This document shows positions 63,136-64,000 of a stretch of DNA of 64,000 nt, one piece after another; position 1 is the stretch's first letter, and every line of letters starts with the position of its first letter. Source of the DNA: Methyloligella sp050110875 (lineage in GTDB: Bacteria > Pseudomonadota > Alphaproteobacteria > Rhizobiales > Methyloligellaceae); NCBI GenBank assembly GCA_050110875.1, contig CP188828.1, positions 372,001 through 436,000 on the forward strand, in the 5' to 3' direction. Made by a program: the position numbers and the translations under genes. The notes under the pieces were generated by a model, which had not been told where the DNA came from, ran no database searches, and saw only the letters and a program-made list of their open reading frames with translations.

Positions 63136-64000
63136 CTAGCGCGAAACCACCAAGAAGCACTCGACCCCGCTGCGCTTCAGATCGTTGCAGAGCTTCTCGC
63201 TCTGGGCCTTATCGCTGAAGGGACCGATTTGCAACCGATAGAAGGTGCCCAGATCGCCGATATCGGCCTTCTCGATCTCCGGGGTCTTGCCCGAGAGGCT
63301 CGGATTGGCGGCAGAGACCTTCTGCCAAAGCTGGCGTGCCTCCGCTTCGGAGCGGCTCGCTGCGAGCTGGAGACGATATCCTCCACCTCCGGATGTGGAG
63401 GCGGTTTGGCTCGGCGGTTCGGCATAGGAGTTGCCCCAAGACCCGAACCAGCGGGTGAGCCGGTTGCCGCTCGATTGAGGCTCCGGTGCAGGTGACGGTG
63501 CCTGTGCCGCTTCGGGTGTCGGGCTTGCCGTCGCTGTCGGCGTCGGCGCCGGCGTTGGCGGGCTCGCAGGCACGGTTTGATCGCCCGTCGCCACGGAGGT
63601 CGACCAGCCTTCCGTGGCGCCCGGGCCGGCCGTGGTTGTCGGAGTCTGGGCAGGCGCCGGTGCCGGGGCGGAACCGCCGCCGAAGGGCGACAAGCGGTCC
63701 CAGAAGCCGCCGACGGCAACCTGTTGGGTGCTGGTTGCGATCTCGCCGATATTGCCGCCGCCTTGCTCGATCAGTCGCGAGGCCTGGTTCGGGGCAGCTT
63801 TCTGGGCATAGGCCAGCTCGCGCTTTGATTCCTCGGCCAAGCCGAGATCGCGGAAGGCGAAACCGCGCTCGACTTGGGCGGTGACCCGATCGGTCGAGGC
63901 AAGCCCCAAGAATATGCCGTTGCCGAGATCGGCGATGGCCTGGGCATGGCGGCCGAGCTTCCGGTTGGCCATGCCACGGTAGTAAAGCACGGTCGCCGCC
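63136..64000 (-). CDS. TPR and SPOR domain protein, N terminus outside the window
   Basis: The reading frame is open to the right edge, so this is the C-terminal part of a longer protein. The visible part begins in TPR-like helices (RGMANRKLGRHAQAIADLGNGI), passes through a long Pro/Ala/Thr-rich linker with repeated APAP and PTPAPTP runs, and ends in a SPOR domain (about the last 80 residues, YRLQLAASRSEAEARQLWQKV). SPOR domains bind denuded peptidoglycan at division sites. It is probably periplasmic. Confidence 0.82.
   Translation of the reverse strand, partial: AATVLYYRGMANRKLGRHAQAIADLGNGIFLGLASTDRVTAQVERGFAFRDLGLAEESKRELAYAQKAAPNQASRLIEQGGGNIGEIATSTQQVAVGGFWDRLSPFGGGSAPAPAPAQTPTTTAGPGATEGWSTSVATGDQTVPASPPTPAPTPTATASPTPEAAQAPSPAPEPQSSGNRLTRWFGSWGNSYAEPPSQTASTSGGGGYRLQLAASRSEAEARQLWQKVSAANPSLSGKTPEIEKADIGDLGTFYRLQIGPFSDKAQSEKLCNDLKRSGVECFLVVSR

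Overview
This window is ordinary, GC-rich, tightly packed alphaproteobacterial chromosome, most likely from the order Hyphomicrobiales (Rhizobiales). The clues are the block rpoZ - rsh - DUF2062 - pdxJ - acpS - lepB - rnc - era, a phosphatidylcholine synthase, an IalB-family protein, and four TGA-N9-TCA (IRO-box, RirA-type) operators at iron-uptake genes. I cannot name a genus. I see no phage, transposon, plasmid or CRISPR array.

Layout. 1-7.5 kb, minus strand: housekeeping block (era, rnc, lepB, acpS, pdxJ, DUF2062, rsh, rpoZ, a small secreted protein, folK). 7.6-12 kb: NYN-domain protein, beta-hydroxyacid dehydrogenase-like reductase, family 5 uracil-DNA glycosylase, a cysteine-less peroxiredoxin-like protein, smpB, dapA. 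12-20.5 kb: soluble lytic transglycosylase, alpha/beta hydrolase, a membrane-anchored Lys/Thr/Ala repeat protein, a two-repeat BON-like periplasmic protein, DUF3096, TerC, BrkB and tRNA-Ser(UGA). 20.9-28.7 kb: accessory small enzymes and secreted proteins, including a free-standing SecD-P1-like domain, GFA, GST, a DHFR-like reductase divergent from an HxlR regulator, an NmrA-like protein, OmpA, a P-loop ATPase and DUF454. 28.7-30.9 kb: an ECF sigma/anti-sigma pair divergent from a DUF4168 gene, with matching GGAAC-N17-CGTC promoters on both sides. 30.9-40.7 kb: an iron-uptake island of three tandem TonB-dependent siderophore receptors and a PepSY membrane-protein operon, each unit with its own IRO box over a sigma-70 promoter. 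40.8-45.6 kb: ParA-like ATPase with an overlapping small basic protein, a membrane-tethered MarR-like protein, a second TerC, and pcs. 45.9-48.3 kb: OprP-type porin with a PhoB box, and an orphan ModA. 48.4-64 kb: UbiH-type hydroxylase, lipid A acyltransferase, hspQ, IalB, a peptide-binding protein coupled to a degenerate adenylate-forming protein, mfd-sdhE, recG, DUF502, and a truncated TPR/SPOR protein.

How the genes work together. The iron island reads as one regulon: outer-membrane siderophore receptors plus an inner-membrane PepSY protein, all with the same kind of operator. The porin with its Pho box points to phosphate-starvation control. The ECF cassette looks autoregulated and also drives the envelope protein DUF4168.

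The best candidates for undescribed biology are the ParA/small basic protein pair, the membrane-anchored histone-H1-like repeat protein, the substrate-binding-protein/pseudo-ligase pair, and a 230-bp identical block shared by two receptors. Short perfect tandem duplications (10-28 bp) recur near gene ends and starts across the window.
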